Numbered from the stretch's first letter, positions 1 to 6,448 are shown. The stretch is 7,013 nucleotides of DNA from Elusimicrobiota bacterium (GCA_031258375.1 JAIRMX010000105.1:1-7013), one strand, 5' to 3'. Program-made: numbers and translations. Notes: generated from the letters alone by a model not told the origin.

Positions 1-7
1 ATCAAAG

Positions 8-22
8 AGATATTGGAGTAGA
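8..22 (+). repeat. Possible left terminal inverted repeat of the insertion sequence
   Basis: This 15-nt segment matches the reverse complement of 1045-1057 at 12 positions, with a 2-nt gap and one mismatch. It lies upstream of the earliest discernible transposase coding trace, as expected for a left end. The match is short and AT-rich and could be chance. Confidence 0.3.
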
Positions 23-112
23 ATAAAATCTGAGGAGCGCAGTCTTTAGCGCGCTCAAGATTATATTGGTAGCCCAATATGCAATAAATTCTACAAAACC
101 CCCATAAAAAGA

Positions 113-1052
113 GCCCTTAAAGCCTTACAACGCTCTGTAATTACGCCAAACAACGTAAACGCGTTTTAAAGTTTTATGAACTCTACGGCCTCGCTGCAGC
201 ACTTGACACTTTTGGCATAAGCAGAAGCACTCTCTTCAACTGGCAAAAAGCTTACAAAGAGCATGGCATAAGAGGTGCCCGCAACTCCCCTTAATACCCG
301 CCTGTCCCGCGAACTTCAAGCGTTTATAATAAACTACCGCCGCTTACATCCCAGGGTAAGCCAAGACACCATTAAACCGACTTTAGACATTTATTGTCAA
401 GACAATAATCTGCCGCTTATATCTACATCAACTATAGGCCGCTTAATCAAAAGATTAAAAGAACAAGGCCTCATATCCGTCCAATATACCTCAGCGCTAA
501 AACAGGACGTATATTACAAACGCATAAACACCTCAAACATAAACTGAGGCGCAAGGGCTGTCAACCCACAGATGCAGGCAGCCTCCTTCAGGCCGACAGC
601 ATAAAAATACGCTTCAACGTCCAATATAAATACCTCATTACCGCCATCTATATAAAAAGCCGCTTTGCTTTCGCCGCAACAGCACACACATTAAACAGTC
701 TGCAAGCTAAAAACTTCCTGGAGGGAGTCAAAGCCTCCGCTCCCTTTAACATAGAACGCATACAAACGGACAATGGTTCAGAGTTTGACAAATACTTCGC
801 CGGCTTCGTCAAAAAAGAACATATAGTACACTATCAAGCCCTAAGAGTAATGCCTTCATTGAACGTTTTAACAGGACTCTTAAAGAGCAATTTATCTATA
901 ACAACTGGGAGCTGCTTGGCGACAAAGAGGAACTTGATAAACAACTCAAAAGCTGCATTAATTGGTACAATAATCATAAGGTACATAAAGGCATCAATTT
1001 TATGACCCCAAACCAATACTTAACATTTCATCAAAAGTCCTATATCTACTGA
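113..1052 (+). pseudogene. Transposase pseudogene: N-terminal HTH plus rve integrase core, multiple frameshifts
   Basis: Protein similarity to IS481/integrase-core transposases is recognisable only by joining frames. From 142 to 291 the frame reads an HTH-like segment containing LDTFGISRSTLFNWQ and then reaches a stop. From about 290 to 541 a second frame continues with LHPRVSQDTIKPTL and STIGRLIKRLKEQG. From about 523 to 836 a third stretch gives the catalytic core: the first Asp in LLQADSIKI (codon 595-597), YLITAIYIKSRFAFA, and the second Asp in IQTDNGSEF (codon 769-771). From 837 to 1052 it resumes as SPKSNAFIERFNRTLKEQF, with the catalytic Glu at 861-863, then WYNNHKVHKG and a TGA stop. 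The residues between HY and SPKSNA seem to be missing about 13-16 nt, which would restore the usual D-about 35-E spacing. A further frame change near 137-140 probably joins KALQRSV to NYAKQRKR; the true start is not identifiable. The DDE triad survives, so decay looks fairly recent. The short open frame at 275-547 is only a fragment of this gene. Confidence 0.85.
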
Positions 1053-1057
1053 TATCT
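1045..1057 (-). repeat. Possible right terminal inverted repeat of the insertion sequence
   Basis: The reverse complement, AGATATCAGTAGA, pairs with the segment at 8-22. The transposase stop codon (1050-1052) lies inside it. Beyond this point the sequence becomes AT-rich intergenic DNA with no further coding similarity, which agrees with an element boundary here. Confidence 0.3.
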
Positions 1058-1078
1058 TACATTTGCTTGACATATATA

Positions 1079-1099
1079 TTATAGTTTTGTTGACTATAA
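1079..1099. promoter_or_regulatory. Operator-like inverted repeat upstream of xylA
   Basis: A perfect 7-bp inverted repeat, TTATAGT-N7-ACTATAA, lies 149 nt upstream of the chosen xylA start. The centre reads TTTGTTG. The 21-bp size and twofold symmetry suit a dimeric repressor. The GTTTTGTTGAC interior is loosely reminiscent of xyl operators bound by ROK-family XylR repressors, which contain GTTTGTT. That resemblance is weak, and no regulator gene is present in the window. A TTGACA hexamer lies just upstream at 1067-1072. Confidence 0.35.
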
Positions 1100-1176
1100 G
1101 AAGCGAAGAAAAAATTTGTTAAAAATGAATAATCGCGGCAATAATAACCGGAAAGAAATAACGACGCTGAAATATA

Positions 1177-1207
1177 TTGAAATAGAAATAAAAATGTAAA
1201 ATACTAT
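1177..1207 (+). promoter_or_regulatory. Candidate xylA promoter, weak
   Basis: TTGAAA at 1177-1182 (5 of 6 to the -35 consensus) is followed after 19 nt by TACTAT at 1202-1207, in an AT-rich stretch about 40 nt before the xylA start. The spacing is longer than ideal. An alternative is TTGACA at 1067-1072, but it has no -10 hexamer at normal spacing; the TATAAG at 1095-1100 is 22 nt away. Transcription evidence would be needed to choose between them. Confidence 0.25.
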
Positions 1208-1238
1208 ATAAAAGAATCTTAATTTGGCTTAATGCCAT

Positions 1239-1244
1239 GGAGGG
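1239..1244 (+). promoter_or_regulatory. Ribosome binding site that fixes the xylA start
   Basis: GGAGGG lies 4 nt before the ATG at 1249. The upstream in-frame ATG at 1237 overlaps this site and has no purine-rich Shine-Dalgarno of its own, so translation should begin at 1249. Confidence 0.75.
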
Positions 1245-1248
1245 AACA

Positions 1249-2556
1249 ATGGAGTATTTTCCTAATGTAAAAAAAATAACTTTTGAAGGACCAAAAAGCG
1301 ATAATCCTTTTGCTTTCAGATATTATAACCCGCAAGAAGTTGTTTTAGGTAAATCAATGAAAGAACATCTGCGCTTTGCCGTAGCTTATTGGCACACTAT
1401 GATACAAGACGGATGCGATCCGTTCGGTTCCGCGGTGAATAAGCGCAACTGGTTTGGTAAAACGCCGATAGATACCGCTAAAAACAGAGTTGACGCAATT
1501 TTTGAATTTTTGACTAAGCTTGACGTCGATTATTTCTGTTTTCACGACGCCGACATCGCGCCCGAAGGGGAAACTCTTAAGGAAACTAATAAAAATATAG
1601 ACGAAATAGTTGCGCTTATAAAACAAAGAATGTCCGAAACGGGAAAAAGACTTTTGTGGAATACCGCCAATATGTTTTCTAATCCCCGCTTTGTGCACGG
1701 CGCGGCTTCAAGCAGTAATGCCGTTGTTTTTGCGCATGCGGCCGCCCAGGTCAAGAAAGGTCTTGAAGTGGGAAAAGAACTAGGAGCGACGAATTATGTG
1801 TTTTGGGGCGGAAGAGAAGGATACGAATCTCTTTTAAACACCGATATGAACCTTGAACAGGACAATATGGCTAGGTTTTTCCATATGGCTGTTGATTATG
1901 CAAAAGAGATAAATTTCGAAGCGCAGTTTCTAATTGAACCGAAGCCTAAAGAACCTACGACGCATCAATATGATTTTGATTGTTCGGCGGCTATAGCTTT
2001 TTTAAGCGCTTATGGACTTAAAAAATATTTCAAATTGAATATAGAAGCCAATCACGCTACCCTCGCGGGACATACGTTTGAACACGAACTTAATATCGCT
2101 CGCTGCTACGATATGCTGGGTTCTATTGATGCCAATCAGGGTAACAGCATTTTAGGTTGGGATACGGACGAGTTTCCTACCGATCTTTACAGCGTAACTC
2201 TAGCAGTGTATCAGATAGTAGAAAACGGAGGACTCGGCAAAGGCGGTATAAATTTTGACGCTAAAGTGCGCAGGAGTTCTTTTGAACAAGACGATTTATT
2301 TTTCGGACATATTGCGGGCATAGATACGTTTGCAAGGGGTTTAAAGGCTGTTGAGAAACTTAAAAAGGATAAATTTTTTGAGAATATTCTCGAAAAACGC
2401 TATGCTTCTTACAAAAACGGCATAGGGGCAGATATCGTATCAGGAAAAGCAAATTTTAAAACTCTTGAAGAATATGCCTTGCAAAACACAAAATTGAAAA
2501 ATGAGTCGGATCATCTTGAGCAGATTAAATCAAAACTCAATGATTATATTTTTTAA
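1249..2556 (+). CDS. xylA: Xylose isomerase
   Basis: This cytoplasmic metal-dependent TIM-barrel enzyme converts D-xylose to D-xylulose (EC 5.3.1.5), the first step of the isomerase pathway. Starting at 1249 the protein is 435 residues and begins MEYFPNVKKI, the usual N-terminus of the long class II xylose isomerases. An in-frame ATG four codons earlier is less likely because it overlaps the Shine-Dalgarno site. Visible family motifs are FHDADIAPEGE, with the catalytic His99 and Asp102; VFWGGREGYE at 184-193; and LIEPKPKEP, with Glu230 and Lys232. Then come NIEANHATLAGH with Glu266 and His269, Asp294 in SIDANQG, Asp305 and Asp307 in GWDTDEFP, and Asp337 in INFDAKV. These match the full metal-ligand and substrate-binding set of the family, so the enzyme should be active. 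It is the first gene of the operon, with xylB 129 nt downstream. Confidence 0.97.
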   Translation: MEYFPNVKKITFEGPKSDNPFAFRYYNPQEVVLGKSMKEHLRFAVAYWHTMIQDGCDPFGSAVNKRNWFGKTPIDTAKNRVDAIFEFLTKLDVDYFCFHDADIAPEGETLKETNKNIDEIVALIKQRMSETGKRLLWNTANMFSNPRFVHGAASSSNAVVFAHAAAQVKKGLEVGKELGATNYVFWGGREGYESLLNTDMNLEQDNMARFFHMAVDYAKEINFEAQFLIEPKPKEPTTHQYDFDCSAAIAFLSAYGLKKYFKLNIEANHATLAGHTFEHELNIARCYDMLGSIDANQGNSILGWDTDEFPTDLYSVTLAVYQIVENGGLGKGGINFDAKVRRSSFEQDDLFFGHIAGIDTFARGLKAVEKLKKDKFFENILEKRYASYKNGIGADIVSGKANFKTLEEYALQNTKLKNESDHLEQIKSKLNDYIF

Positions 2557-2621
2557 AAACTGACGGCGTGTTCCAAAAAAAACAATGCTTTTACACAAGG
2601 AAATACTTTTGTCATATTGCG

Positions 2622-2637
2622 CGGGTAATCGGGTAAT
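2622..2637 (+). repeat. Tandem 8-bp duplication between xylA and xylB
   Basis: CGGGTAAT occurs twice in direct succession, at 2622-2629 and 2630-2637, and is followed by the related AT-rich run AATGAATAATAT. A TTGTCA hexamer at 2609-2614 is 17 nt before a poor -10 match inside the repeat, so an internal xylB promoter is possible but not convincing. I see no good terminator hairpin in the 129-nt gap. Confidence 0.5.
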
Positions 2638-2673
2638 AATGAATAATATATTTTTGCGGAGAGATACCGTTTT

Positions 2674-2680
2674 GGAGGGG
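2674..2680 (+). promoter_or_regulatory. xylB ribosome binding site
   Basis: GGAGGGG, with 5 nt to the ATG at 2686, is a strong Shine-Dalgarno site and supports this start. Confidence 0.75.
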
Positions 2681-2685
2681 AGTTC

Positions 2686-4176
2686 ATGAGTTATGTTTTG
2701 GGACTTGATTTAGGTACCAGTTCTCTGAAGGGTATTCTCGTTTCAAGAAAAGGAAGAATAGTTGCGGAAGCGTCAAGCGAGTACCCCGTATTTAATCCCG
2801 CTTTAGGTTTTAGCGAACAAAACCCCGAAGACTGGGTAAAAGCCGCCAAAAACGTTATTAGGCAGATTTTAATTATCGTGCCCGATGCTAAAAAAAATAT
2901 TGAAGGAATAAGTTTTTCAGGGCAAATGCATAGTCTTGTGTTACTTGATGGACGCGGTAAACCTTTGAGAAAAGCGATTCTATGGAATGATGTCCGTACC
3001 ACTCTCCAATGTGCAAAAATAGATAAAATACTGAAATCGGATATTTTCAAAATAACCGGAAATCGCGCTTTGCAGGGTTTTACTCTTCCTAAAATTTTGT
3101 GGGTAATGGAAAATGAACCGGATATATGGGCGGAAAGTCGCGTTTTTATGTTGCCCAAAGATTATTTGGGGTTTTATTTTACGGGCAACAAATATATGGA
3201 ATTCTCTGATGCCGCAGGAACGCTTATGCTGGACATCGCGAAAAAAGAATGGAGTAGTGCGGTAGCAAAAGCATTTAACATTCCGGAATATATATATCCG
3301 AAACTTATTGATTCAATAGCTAAGACCGGCGTAATAAGAAAAGAAGTAGCTGCGGAACTAGGCATTGAAAACGATGTGTCCGTATACGCCGGCGGTGCTG
3401 ATAATGCGTGCGCGGCGGCGGGAGCCGGGATTTTGCAGGAAAAAACGGGTATGTGTAGCATAGGAACGTCGGGAGTATTCTTGGCATACGAAGGAAAGGA
3501 AATTAAGTACTACAAAGGCAAACTGCATTTTTTCAACCATATCATAAAAGACAATTATTATTCGATGGGCGTTACTCTTGCCGCAGGCAGCTCTCTAAGC
3601 TGGCTCAAGAATACCTTTGCAAAAAATGCCGATTTTGACGGCTTGTTGGAGGAGATAAACAAAATACCTCCGGGATCGGAAGGTTTATTATTTTCGCCGT
3701 ATATTACGGGGGAAAGGACGCCTTATGCGGACGCTGAAATAAGAGGCAGTTTTATAGGCATAGACATAAAACATACTTTGGGACATTTTACGCGGGCGGT
3801 TATGGAAGGAATAGTATTTTCACTTAAGGATTCGATGGGATTGATGAATAGATACGCCGATAAAAAATTTGAACGCGTAATTTCCGTCGGCGGGGGCGCA
3901 AAAAATAAAGATTGGCTTCAAATGCAGGCGGATATTTTTAATTCCAAAATAACCACTCTAAGAAACGAACAGGGGCCGTCGCTGGGCGCGGCAATGATAG
4001 CTGCGGTGGGTATTGGCTGGTATAAAACTTTTGAAGATTGCGCTGAAGATTTCGTCTCTTACGGTAAAATTTACGAGCCTGACATCGCACGAGTTAAAAA
4101 ATATGAAAAAGTTTATGAATTATACGATAAAATTTATTATTCCACGCAGGAGATATGTAAAAATAGGATTTTATGA
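2686..4176 (+). CDS. xylB: Xylulokinase (FGGY carbohydrate kinase)
   Basis: This cytoplasmic kinase phosphorylates D-xylulose with ATP to D-xylulose 5-phosphate (EC 2.7.1.17), feeding the pentose phosphate pathway. Its 496 residues are close to typical for XylB. The N-terminal FGGY lobe opens with the phosphate-binding motif LDLGTSSLKG (residues 7-16), then GISFSGQMHSLVLLD (74-88), where Gln-Met-His contacts the sugar in characterised xylulokinases, and LWNDVRT (99-105). GGADNACAAAGAG (236-248) carries the expected catalytic base Asp239. The C-terminal lobe shows SIGTSGV (258-264), PYITGERTPYADA (338-350) and the FGGY adenosine-site signature GGGAKNKDWLQMQADIFN (402-419). A strong Shine-Dalgarno precedes the start. 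Placement directly after xylA makes xylulose a far better substrate call than glycerol, gluconate or another FGGY substrate. Its stop codon overlaps the next start in an ATGA arrangement. Confidence 0.95.
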   Translation: MSYVLGLDLGTSSLKGILVSRKGRIVAEASSEYPVFNPALGFSEQNPEDWVKAAKNVIRQILIIVPDAKKNIEGISFSGQMHSLVLLDGRGKPLRKAILWNDVRTTLQCAKIDKILKSDIFKITGNRALQGFTLPKILWVMENEPDIWAESRVFMLPKDYLGFYFTGNKYMEFSDAAGTLMLDIAKKEWSSAVAKAFNIPEYIYPKLIDSIAKTGVIRKEVAAELGIENDVSVYAGGADNACAAAGAGILQEKTGMCSIGTSGVFLAYEGKEIKYYKGKLHFFNHIIKDNYYSMGVTLAAGSSLSWLKNTFAKNADFDGLLEEINKIPPGSEGLLFSPYITGERTPYADAEIRGSFIGIDIKHTLGHFTRAVMEGIVFSLKDSMGLMNRYADKKFERVISVGGGAKNKDWLQMQADIFNSKITTLRNEQGPSLGAAMIAAVGIGWYKTFEDCAEDFVSYGKIYEPDIARVKKYEKVYELYDKIYYSTQEICKNRIL

Positions 4177-5216
4177 AATGCGTTAAAAAAAATTTTGGCA
4201 TATTGAATAATCGCAAGATAAATTTATTTGTGCTGAGCAATGATAACGGTTTTAGTGCGGGCTGTATCTCTTATGGCGCGGCACTGCAATCTCTATATTT
4301 CCCGGATGCGCCCGAAAAAAGCGTTGTTCTGGGTTTTGATAATCTAAGAGATTATGTTAAAAACAAGTATTATCTTGGAGTATCTTTGGGCAGAACGGCA
4401 GGAAGAATAGGCGGGGCGTCCTTTAAAACAGACGGAGTTGTTTTTACGCTATCTAAAAACGAAGGAAAAAATACGCTGCACGGCGGGGAAAATGGTTTTC
4501 ATAGAATAATATGGAATGCAAAGATATTAGAAACGGGTGCGGATAGATGCGGAGTAAAATTTTTTACTGTGATAAAACCGGAGTATGACGGTTTCCCGGG
4601 AGAAATGCAAGCGGAAATAAGCTATATTCTCAATAACTCTAATGAGCTAGAAATAATATTCAAGGCTTTATCGGATAAGACTACTCTCTTCAACCCCTCA
4701 AATCACGCTTATTTTAATTTAGGAAAAGAAAAAACCATTCTAAACCACTGTCTTCAAATCAACGCTCCGTATTATCTGGAACTTAACGATGAAAATATTC
4801 CCACGGGCAGGAAAATAAATACCGTTGGAACCGCCTATGATTTCACAAAAAAGCGGCTCATCGGAACAAGCTTAAAAAACCTTTCGAATAATTACTCGAT
4901 AAAGAATAAAGGATTAGATACTCCTTATTGTTTAAATTCAAAACAGGCCGCGGTTTTGGAAGACGAAAACTCCGCCCGCAGAATAACCGTTTTAACCGAT
5001 AGGAATGCTCTTGTAGCGTACAGCGCAAATTATTTTGAAAGCGGCTGGAATATAAACGGCGAAAATTCCGTTCCTTATATGGGCATAGCTCTGGAAGCGC
5101 AGACATTGCCTGACGCGCCAAATCATGAGGATTTTGGCAATATTATTTTAAGGGCTGGAGAAGTAAAAGAATATCGCACGGTCTTTAAGATGGAAAAATA
5201 CAATAGCAGCACATAG
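4173..5216 (+). CDS. galM: Aldose 1-epimerase (mutarotase)
   Basis: GalM-family enzymes interconvert the alpha and beta anomers of free aldoses (EC 5.1.3.3). Beside xylAB this copy probably acts on xylose, supplying the anomer that xylose isomerase binds. The 347 residues form the single beta-sandwich domain normal for the family. Visible motifs are YGAALQSLYFPD near the N-terminus, LGRTAGRIGG (72-81) and TLHGGENGFHR with His103. NPSNHAYFNLG holds His178, the likely catalytic acid; GLDTPYCL holds Asp249; and ALEAQTLPDAPNHEDFG holds Glu308, the likely catalytic base. The Asp249 position is followed by Thr where many members have His. No signal peptide is evident, so I place it in the cytoplasm. 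The ATG overlaps the xylB stop by 4 nt (ATGA) and is preceded only by a weak TAGGA, suggesting translational coupling to xylB. The sugar specificity is inferred from the operon, not from the sequence. Confidence 0.9.
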   Translation: MKCVKKNFGILNNRKINLFVLSNDNGFSAGCISYGAALQSLYFPDAPEKSVVLGFDNLRDYVKNKYYLGVSLGRTAGRIGGASFKTDGVVFTLSKNEGKNTLHGGENGFHRIIWNAKILETGADRCGVKFFTVIKPEYDGFPGEMQAEISYILNNSNELEIIFKALSDKTTLFNPSNHAYFNLGKEKTILNHCLQINAPYYLELNDENIPTGRKINTVGTAYDFTKKRLIGTSLKNLSNNYSIKNKGLDTPYCLNSKQAAVLEDENSARRITVLTDRNALVAYSANYFESGWNINGENSVPYMGIALEAQTLPDAPNHEDFGNIILRAGEVKEYRTVFKMEKYNSST

Positions 5217-5230
5217 TCAAACGTAATTAC

Positions 5231-5243
5231 ACATAGTATATGT
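5231..5243. promoter_or_regulatory. Short palindrome before the sugar-binding protein gene
   Basis: ACATA-GTA-TATGT is a perfect 5-bp inverted repeat with a 3-nt centre, 15 nt before the start codon and just upstream of the Shine-Dalgarno. Its left half belongs to a direct repeat of CACATAGT, at 5210-5217 and 5230-5237 (20-nt period). It could be an operator half-site pair or chance in AT-rich DNA. Confidence 0.25.
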
Positions 5244-5247
5244 TAAG

Positions 5248-5253
5248 AGGAGG
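5248..5253 (+). promoter_or_regulatory. Strong ribosome binding site of the sugar-binding protein
   Basis: A perfect AGGAGG, 5 nt before the ATG at 5259. It is the strongest Shine-Dalgarno in the window and fits the high expression usually needed for binding proteins relative to the rest of an ABC transporter. Confidence 0.75.
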
Positions 5254-5258
5254 CCACA

Positions 5259-6332
5259 ATGGTCAAACTGCATAAGATAGTTATTTTATTATTTGCCGCG
5301 GCGTTTATTTCAGCGTGCGGCAATAATATAGAAGTAAAACATTTTGTGGGCGTATCAATGCCTACAAAGGATCTTGAACGTTGGAGTATGGACGGAGAAA
5401 ATCTGGAGAAACAATTAAAAAAACTAGATTATAAAGTTTCTGTCCAGTACGCTCAAAATGAAGTTAGCACTCAGGTTTCGCAAATTGAAAACTTGATCGC
5501 TCTCGGTGTGAACGTGCTGATAATCGCGCCTATAGACGGGGAAGCTCTAACGACGGTGCTTACTCAGGCGGCAGAAAAAAATATAAAAGTAATTGCTTAT
5601 GATCGCCTCATCAAAAACACGCCGCATGTAGATTATTACGTCACTTTCGACAATTTCAAAGTCGGAGAACTTGAAGGCAGGATAATTGAAAAAGGGCTCG
5701 GACTTGACAGCGGAAACAAAGGGCCTTTCAACGTTGAAATTTTCAGCGGCGCGCCGGATGACAACAATGCCTATTTCTTTTTCAACGGGGCAATGCAAGT
5801 TCTCAAACCCTATATCGACGCTAAAATAATAGTAACCCCCTCGGGACAGGTAGGCTGGCCGAAATACGGTATTGAACAATGGAGTAATCAAAAAGCGCAA
5901 GAGAGAATGACTAATATACTTTCTGCCTTCTACACTTCAAAAAAAGTAGATGCTGTTCTATCTCCCAACGATGCTGTGGCTTACGGCATTATTTCCGCGC
6001 TTAAAGGCGCCGGATACGCACCCGGGGACTCAAAAAAACCATTTCCCGTAATATCGGGTCAGGACTGCGATAGAGTAAATATAAAAGCTATTTTAAATGA
6101 CGAGCAGACGGCTTCTGTATTTAAGGATACGAGAATACTCGCAGAGCATGCGGTATCTATAACAAAAGCGATTTTTGACGGCTTGTCTCCCGAGGTCAAT
6201 GACTCCAAGACTTATAATAATGGGGTAAAGATTGTTCCTTCTTATCTCTGCGAGCCGATTATAGTTTACAAAGATAATATTAAAAGCGCGCTTCTTGATT
6301 CCGGTTATTACAAAGAATCAGATTTGAAATGA
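5259..6332 (+). CDS. chvE: ABC transporter sugar-binding lipoprotein, ChvE type
   Basis: This is the extracytoplasmic solute-binding component of a CUT2-class sugar importer. A short basic N-terminus and hydrophobic segment (about residues 5-19) end in the lipobox ISAC, with Cys20 as the predicted lipidated residue. The mature part is a type I periplasmic-binding fold (Peripla_BP_4). The first lobe begins VGVSMPTKDLERWSMDGENL (30-49) and includes QIENLIALGVNVLIIAPIDG (75-94), VIAYDRLI (111-118) and VTFDNFKVGELEGR (128-141). The second includes FSGAPDDNNAYFFFNGAM (162-179), VDAVLSPNDAVAYGIISALK (230-249), ISGQD (265-269) and FKDTR (288-292). The ERW, YDR, FDN and GQD positions and the C-terminal DSGYYKESDL resemble the ChvE/MmsA multiple-sugar receptors more than XylF proper. 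Xylose as ligand is inferred from the xylAB neighbours; arabinose, galactose or glucose are possible. The 357-residue length is normal. Alternative names in use for such genes are xylF and mmsA-type binding protein. Confidence 0.9.
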   Translation: MVKLHKIVILLFAAAFISACGNNIEVKHFVGVSMPTKDLERWSMDGENLEKQLKKLDYKVSVQYAQNEVSTQVSQIENLIALGVNVLIIAPIDGEALTTVLTQAAEKNIKVIAYDRLIKNTPHVDYYVTFDNFKVGELEGRIIEKGLGLDSGNKGPFNVEIFSGAPDDNNAYFFFNGAMQVLKPYIDAKIIVTPSGQVGWPKYGIEQWSNQKAQERMTNILSAFYTSKKVDAVLSPNDAVAYGIISALKGAGYAPGDSKKPFPVISGQDCDRVNIKAILNDEQTASVFKDTRILAEHAVSITKAIFDGLSPEVNDSKTYNNGVKIVPSYLCEPIIVYKDNIKSALLDSGYYKESDLK

Positions 6333-6378
6333 AGTTTATTCTTTCGATCCAATAAAGAGGGATGATATCTTTTGTTAG

Positions 6379-6413
6379 TATGACACGTCATAAAAACAAT
6401 TTCTATTTTATGA
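6379..6413. promoter_or_regulatory. Overlapping inverted repeats between binding protein and ATPase genes
   Basis: Two inverted repeats share one arm. TATGAC-AC-GTCATA occupies 6379-6392, and TCATAAAA-N10-TTTTATGA occupies 6388-6413 with an 8-bp perfect stem. The shared middle arm cannot pair both ways at once. No T-run follows, so this is not a classical intrinsic terminator. Stem-loops after binding-protein genes are known in ABC operons to protect the upstream message and lower expression of the membrane and ATPase genes; a DNA operator is the other option. The 116-nt gap is long for this compact operon. Confidence 0.4.
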
Positions 6414-6434
6414 TAGTAACCGCGCGAACAAACT

Positions 6435-6439
6435 AAAGG
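6435..6439 (+). promoter_or_regulatory. Ribosome binding site of the ATPase gene
   Basis: AAAGG, with 9 nt to the ATG at 6449, is a moderate Shine-Dalgarno. It is much weaker than the AGGAGG of the binding-protein gene, consistent with lower ATPase output. Confidence 0.5.
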
Positions 6440-6448
6440 CGACAATTG

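Larger units (their letters stand above)
8..1057 (+). mobile_element. Decayed insertion sequence with DDE/rve transposase (IS481-like), tentative ends
   Basis: The span holds a transposase remnant and is bounded by a possible imperfect terminal inverted repeat. The left arm at 8-22 reads AGATATTGGAGTAGA. The reverse complement of 1045-1057 reads AGATATCAGTAGA, giving 12 matching positions around one mismatch and a 2-nt gap. A length near 1.05 kb is normal for single-ORF IS481-like elements, and the reading frame ends inside the right arm, as often happens in compact elements. I see no matching target-site duplication outside the arms, so the ends are unproven. The element lies immediately upstream of the xylose operon in the same orientation. 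It is unlikely to move by itself, because its transposase needs several frame changes to be read. Confidence 0.5.

Noticed and set aside
275..547. Stand-alone 90-residue winged-helix-like protein
   Set aside because: The segment matches the middle of the transposase family between the HTH and the rve core, and coding similarity continues on both sides in other frames. It is a fragment of the pseudogene.
834..1016. 60-codon open frame on the - strand
   Set aside because: It lies antisense to the transposase C-terminus, which is clearly coding on the + strand (IERFNRT, WYNNH), and shows no recognisable protein.
2557..2685. Rho-independent terminator between xylA and xylB
   Set aside because: There is an A-rich run but no convincing GC stem followed by T residues.
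2691..3158. 155-codon open frame on the - strand inside xylB
   Set aside because: It is fully antisense to conserved kinase motifs and has no ribosome site or recognisable domain. The other antisense frames inside xylA, galM, the binding-protein gene and gguA are rejected on the same grounds.
6388..6413. Rho-independent terminator after the binding-protein gene
   Set aside because: The 8-bp stem is AT-rich and is followed by TAGTAACC, not a T-run. An attenuating or stabilising stem or an operator fits better.
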